In this document: piece by piece, positions 60,040 through 64,000 of the stretch | Numbering within the stretch: the first letter of the stretch is position 1 | How the letters are laid out: every line of letters begins with the position of its first letter | Assembly: GCA_020064725.1 (NCBI GenBank) | Contig: JAGTWJ010000019.1 | Location: forward strand, 4,960,001 to 5,024,000 | Length of the DNA stretch: 64,000 bases | Reading direction: 5' to 3' | DNA from: Drechslerella dactyloides | Taxonomy: Eukaryota; Ascomycota; Orbiliomycetes; Orbiliales; Orbiliaceae | Notes under the pieces: model-generated | Told to the model about the DNA's origin: nothing | The model's database searches: none | Seen by the model: the letters and a program-made list of their open reading frames with translations, nothing else | Made by a program: the position numbers and the translations under genes

Positions 60040-62069
60040 TCATGCAATATGCTTGGCTTCCAACTCTTTCTCGGCCAGGACTTCCTCACTACCGTTATAC
60101 TCGCCGTCTGAATGGGGAATTAATCCCAGTTCGGCATAAATGCCCTCGAGTCTCCGACGTTCCGTCGCAGCAGTTCCGGCTTCATCCCCGAAGACTTCGT
60201 CCATCTCCTCGAGGGAAAGATTCTTTGTCTCTGGGACCAGGAAGTAGACGAAGGCAGCGGCGAAAGTACAGATCAGACCAAAGAAGATAAATGTCCCATA
60301 CTTCGTAGAGGCGACCATATCAGGCGTGGCTTGCCCAATCTGCATCCTTCGGTTAGTTTTGTCCTGTGGCAGCTCCTAGGGCTTGACTTACCGCAAAGTT
60401 GTTCAGCCAGTTAGAGGACCCTCCGATGGAGATTCCCTTCGCGCGGACACCCAATGGAAAGACCTCAGAGACCAGAACCCAAGCACCCGGTCCTACAACA
60501 ACCATGTTAGCCAGGAACTCATCAATACATACCTCGGTTGGATCATAATCAGCCCTTACCCCACGAATAGCCAAAATGGATTTCGTAAATCCAGACAAAG
60601 ATGACGGCAACCCATCCCGCCGCTCTGTGGTTCAGCCAATCGTTACCGAACGAGCCATAAAGGCCCGCCACGATAAAATGGCTGATGGCCATACCGATAG
60701 CCCCCGTGATCAGAACTGGCTTGCGGCCCAACTGATCGATCCAAAGCACAGCGGGGATGGTGGCCAAAAACATAGCAATGCCGCCGACACCTGATGCGAG
60801 AAGCGAGGTAGTGTTCCCCGTCAATCCAAGGTCCTGGAATATGAAGGCTGCGTAGTAGAGGATGGCGTTGATTCCGGACCACTGTTGGAAAACCATAATC
60901 CAGATGGCGACATTCACACGCTTGAAGAGAGATCTATTCTTGAAAAGGCTCATGTACTCGTGGAAGCCCAGGAGAAATCTATCCTTGAAAGTGCCATGCT
61001 GGTACTGAGGGAAGTTGGCTTCCGAGGTGCGCACCTCGAACAGATGCTGGGCCTTGACCTCTAGGTACTCCATGCGGACAAGCTCGTCGGTTTCGGGGCG
61101 GCGACGCAGCTTGGCGAGCGTCTCGAGGCACTCTTGGTCACGGCCATTCTTCATCAACCAGCGAGGAGACTGCGGCATGAACAGTATGCCGATACCAAGG
61201 ACTATAGCTGGGACGAGCTGGATGCACACGGGGACAAGCCAAGCAGCATTGGACTGTCCAGGCCCAGTTCCGCCGATGTAGTTCGTACCGTAGCCAATCC
61301 AGTAGGAGATCATAATACCGAAGGTTATGGCGAGCTGTTGAAGACTGACAAGAGCACCTCGGAGTTCTGGTGGAGATAATTCAGCATTATACCTGACGAG
61401 AGTAATTGCTCAGTACATCGTCTCCCAGATTTATGTGTCGTTGCTGTAATGGGGGCTTCTCGACAGGAACTTACAGAGGTACTACCATGGATAGAGAACC
61501 GACGCCGAGACCGGTAACGAATCGACCACCGAGGATATAGCCGACGTTCTTCGCACACGCCTGGACAATGACACCAACACAGAACACAATAGTAGCCACG
61601 ACACAGGCGTTCTTCCGGCCAAGGGCATCGGCCAGATAGCCATTGATCAAAACGCCAGCCCAGGCGCCCAGCTCGAGAATTCTTCCCCCGCAGTTAGGTC
61701 AGAACTATAATGGCAAGCATACGTATTCATGGGGGCTTACGCGGTCAAGAAGCCTCTCGCGGTGGGATTCGTGATTGTTTCCGGATGCACAGTATTTGCA
61801 AAGCTGGTCATGTTAAGAATCTGCCCAAACATTCCCTGGTTGTCTAATCACGAATACAGGTTAGAAGCTACCAGTCTGAAAATTGGAATGGAAGCATGGA
61901 AGGCAAATAGAGCATCAAACTTACATCCATAAACCAGTCCTCCAAGCGAGGCAAATACAGCAATTGCAAAGACATTGCTGTTTTGAATGAGACCTCTGAT
62001 TCCAGGAGGCCCAGAGAACTGGGCTCTGCGCTTCGAGAATGCCTCAAACTCTTTGCCGCCTGACACCAT
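60040..62069 (-). CDS. MFS sugar transporter
   Basis: Exons 62069-61925, 61843-61741, 61681-61475, 61392-60560, 60492-60392 and 60339-60040 give 562 aa with all phases consistent. About 12 membrane helices are expected. Sugar-porter signatures are visible: LGGLVYGYNQGMFG in TM1, ADALGRKNA after TM2, GRFVTGLGVGSLSMVVPLYNAELSP, PQSPRWL then LAKLRRRPETDE in the central loop, QQWSGINAILYYA in TM7, DQLGRKPVL, and PGAWVLVSEVFPLGVRAKG then VPETKNLSLEEMDEVF near the C terminus. This is a plasma-membrane H+-coupled sugar transporter of the fungal monosaccharide class. Substrate is not inferable. ATG 62069 was preferred over an in-frame upstream ATG because MVSGGKEFEAFSKRR is a typical cytosolic start. 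Confidence 0.92.
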
Positions 62070-63442
62070 TATTGTGTAAGATCTGATAGCGCACGCAATC
62101 GATGCGATATCAATTTGGGGCTTCAATCGGGGAGCTGGAGAGCTGCTCCAGTAAGTTCAGAGGGAGCACTGCTCATAATGCAACGGCGAATCTGGACTCT
62201 TATGTATAACACCACTACTGATCCTGGCTTCTCCGAGACCTACGATAGAGCCTCGGAAACGATAGCCAGGTACACAATACGTCTCCTCCTGGGAGAACCC
62301 CGGCCGGGATACCCAGTCGATGGCTCATGCAACTGCAGGGAGCTCCAAGGGATTTCATACATTTCAACGTTGGGTCTTGTGGGCCTGTGAAAAGATCTGG
62401 TTCTTCGTTCAAGCAGCGAGCCAATTAGCCTAAAGTGATTGGTGTACTCCTGCTCTAGAGCGAAGATCACAGGCAGTCCAGGATTTCAACGATCCCATTG
62501 CTAGTCGGTTGTGGGGGTGGAGATAAAAAATTTCGACATGGAGATACAGGTCAATATTCGTGTTGACGCAAATGGATATGTACATGTTGCCTGTTCCTGT
62601 AAGTGAAGAACTACTTTTATTGCGGGCTCCTAGGCAAAGCGACAGGGACAAGGGGAACAAGCTCTTGCCAGGAGATCCACAGAGCATTGGCAAAGGCTCG
62701 CTTCATCGAAAACATGCCAGCCCGATGCACCAAGCCGTTCTGGCTAAATGGAAAAATTGCAACTTGAGCTTGACGAGATGTGTGGCGTATGCTTGTCGTT
62801 AGGGTACAGTACTTGCAGATAGAATGCAACGCCGGGCCGAATAAATTTTGAGAAACGGAGGTCACTTGGCCAAGATGTGTCTAATAAGTTTGTCATGCAC
62901 CCGCGGGAAGAACACTCCTGGCCCTGCGAGTGGGGATCAATTGCTCTCGATGAGCGCAGTTGTGCACACCGGACCATCCGCACGTCCGAGGTTAACGGTT
63001 TTAAGCAAGGTATGCCGCCAGGCAGCGATATTTATGTCTGGGGAATCCCCACCATCTTGATGGAAAGTGAATGCGCTGGTGCGGTTTGTGATGCTTACTC
63101 GATCACTTTCCTCTGAACGTCGGATAAATTGATCTCGGTTCCGCAGGCCGAGTGGGTCGTGCTTATCAATATCAAAGAATCAGAGCTGAGTCTGGTGGTG
63201 AATAAACCAGCACTGTACCGAAAAAGGAATAGCTCTCCGCTTTTAGTTAGGCGCTTCGGAATAATAAAAGGCAGTGGCTCGATCGCGCCGGGATTGACAG
63301 TCGGCAGAGAGTTAAGCTTACGATCCTTTCCTTCGACGAGAGATACAGTCAGCGGCCAAGAGATACCCCGACGAGCATGCATCGATATTACTCTTCAGAC
63401 AAAACAAAAAAAATGGACACCAGTAATTTCAAAAGAGTACAT
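62070..63442. other. Intergenic region upstream of the transporter
   Basis: 1.4 kb with the transporter promoter at its left end. No supported gene; open frames such as 63129-63461 show no domain. Confidence 0.45.
63431..63434 (-). terminator. Pol III T4 terminator of the tRNA-like gene
   Basis: On the minus strand, TTTT follows the tRNA 3' end by 8-9 nt (CATGTACTCTTTTG), the usual RNA polymerase III stop. Confidence 0.5.
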
Positions 63443-63548
63443 GGGCCGCAGTCGGATTTGAACCGACATCTCTCCTCCAAGTTGAGATCAATTCCTCCGA
63501 AGAAGAGCCAAAAGCAATGGAGCATGCTAGTCTTTACACCATACAGCC
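63443..63548 (-). tRNA. Intron-containing tRNA or tRNA-like gene (isotype not assigned)
   Basis: On the minus strand a perfect T arm (GTCGG, loop TTCAAAT, CCGAC) contains an exact B box (GGTTCAAATCC). The acceptor stem GGCTGTA pairs with TGCGGCC (7 bp, two G-T wobbles). An A-box-like TGGTGTAAAGACTAGC and a four-pair D stem (GTGT with GCAT, including a wobble) are present. The anticodon stem CTCCA pairs with TGGAG only if about 30 nt of intron sits in the anticodon loop. A T4 Pol III terminator lies 8-9 nt downstream. Anomalies: the D loop lacks the usual GG and the variable loop would be 7 nt. The anticodon reads GCT or TGC depending on register, and neither fits the other identity elements well. 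It may be a degenerate tRNA or a tRNA-derived element. Confidence 0.5.
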
Positions 63549-64000
63549 TTATCGGGTGTCATCTGCTGATGATGCATGTCGTTGCACTTATAACCCAAGC
63601 CAAGACATATGCTGACTGCAATTTGTAGTGGTGTCGATAAGGGCGTACTTTCGAGCTGACAAGGTCCTTAGTTAGCTGGTCTGTTCTTGTCGCACGTCTT
63701 CTAGCGCCTACGGAGAGCTACTGGGATTGGAGTCGATCTATTGTTGTGTATTTCTGGAATCCGGCGTCTGCTATATGCACGATGCGCGCGTCATCATGAA
63801 TACTATTGAGATATATCTTGAAATCAGACCATATAACGTAAGCAGCTTTGCTTCCCACTCACTTCCTTGGATTGAACTTGGTCTCCATCACCATCGACAG
63901 CTCTTCCGTAGGCTTATTCTACTGATGAAGGGAGAAGAGTCGATAGTGATTGAAGCCGACTTCCACCCAAGAAAGTGAGTGACATAAGCAGACACGCTGG
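63549..64000. other. Window edge, no gene recognised
   Basis: About 450 nt. An open frame 63727-63978 without a domain could be part of a gene continuing beyond the window, but nothing supports it. Confidence 0.3.

Overview
The window looks like nuclear DNA of a filamentous ascomycete (Pezizomycotina). Coding regions are broken by short introns of about 50-170 nt with GTRNGT-type donors and CTAAC/CTGAC branch sites. The protein families fit this: a Zn2Cys6 regulator, a hybrid histidine kinase, an Egh16-like secreted protein, Kre9/KNH-type wall proteins and an MFS sugar transporter. I cannot name the species. All exon joins are hand-derived from splice signals and reading-frame continuity. They have not been aligned to other proteins.

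Layout. 0-11.6 kb is gene-dense and GC-rich: an F-box gene (+), a six-exon gene ending in a DM9/DUF3421 region (-), PEX2 (+), a Kre9/KNH membrane protein (-) and a GPI-type surface protein (-). 11.6-20.6 kb is AT-rich and gene-poor. Its one recognisable gene remnant (15.56-17.1 kb) is broken by stop codons, each one C-to-T change away from a sense codon. 20.6-31.7 kb holds the Egh16-like secreted protein (+), a short His-rich Zn2Cys6 protein (+) and a seven-exon hybrid histidine kinase (+). 36-38.2 kb holds a SANT/Myb-like nuclear protein (-). 44.8-48.6 kb holds the divergent housekeeping pair APRT (-) and cytosolic PheRS alpha subunit (+). 54-62 kb holds a peroxisomal (C-terminal SKL) acyl-CoA thioesterase (+), a small cysteine-rich secreted protein (+), an unrecognised probable mitochondrial protein (+) and an MFS sugar transporter (-). 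An intron-bearing tRNA or tRNA-like gene lies near 63.5 kb (-).

Functional threads. PEX2 (peroxisomal matrix import) and the SKL-tailed thioesterase are both peroxisomal, but they are 48 kb apart and not a cluster. The Egh16-like protein, the 94-residue cysteine-rich protein and the two wall-surface proteins would form a secretome facing the host or environment; two of these border long gene-poor AT-rich stretches. I see no biosynthetic gene cluster, no CRISPR array and no intact transposon. The most unusual signals are: a TGCATGCA octamer present at about ten times chance density and found only between genes; the RIP-like pseudogene; the DM9 gene with an alanine/glycine-rich N-terminal part and a stopless 63-nt last intron; a 31-nt microexon encoding the phospho-acceptor histidine of the kinase; and the odd tRNA-like gene.
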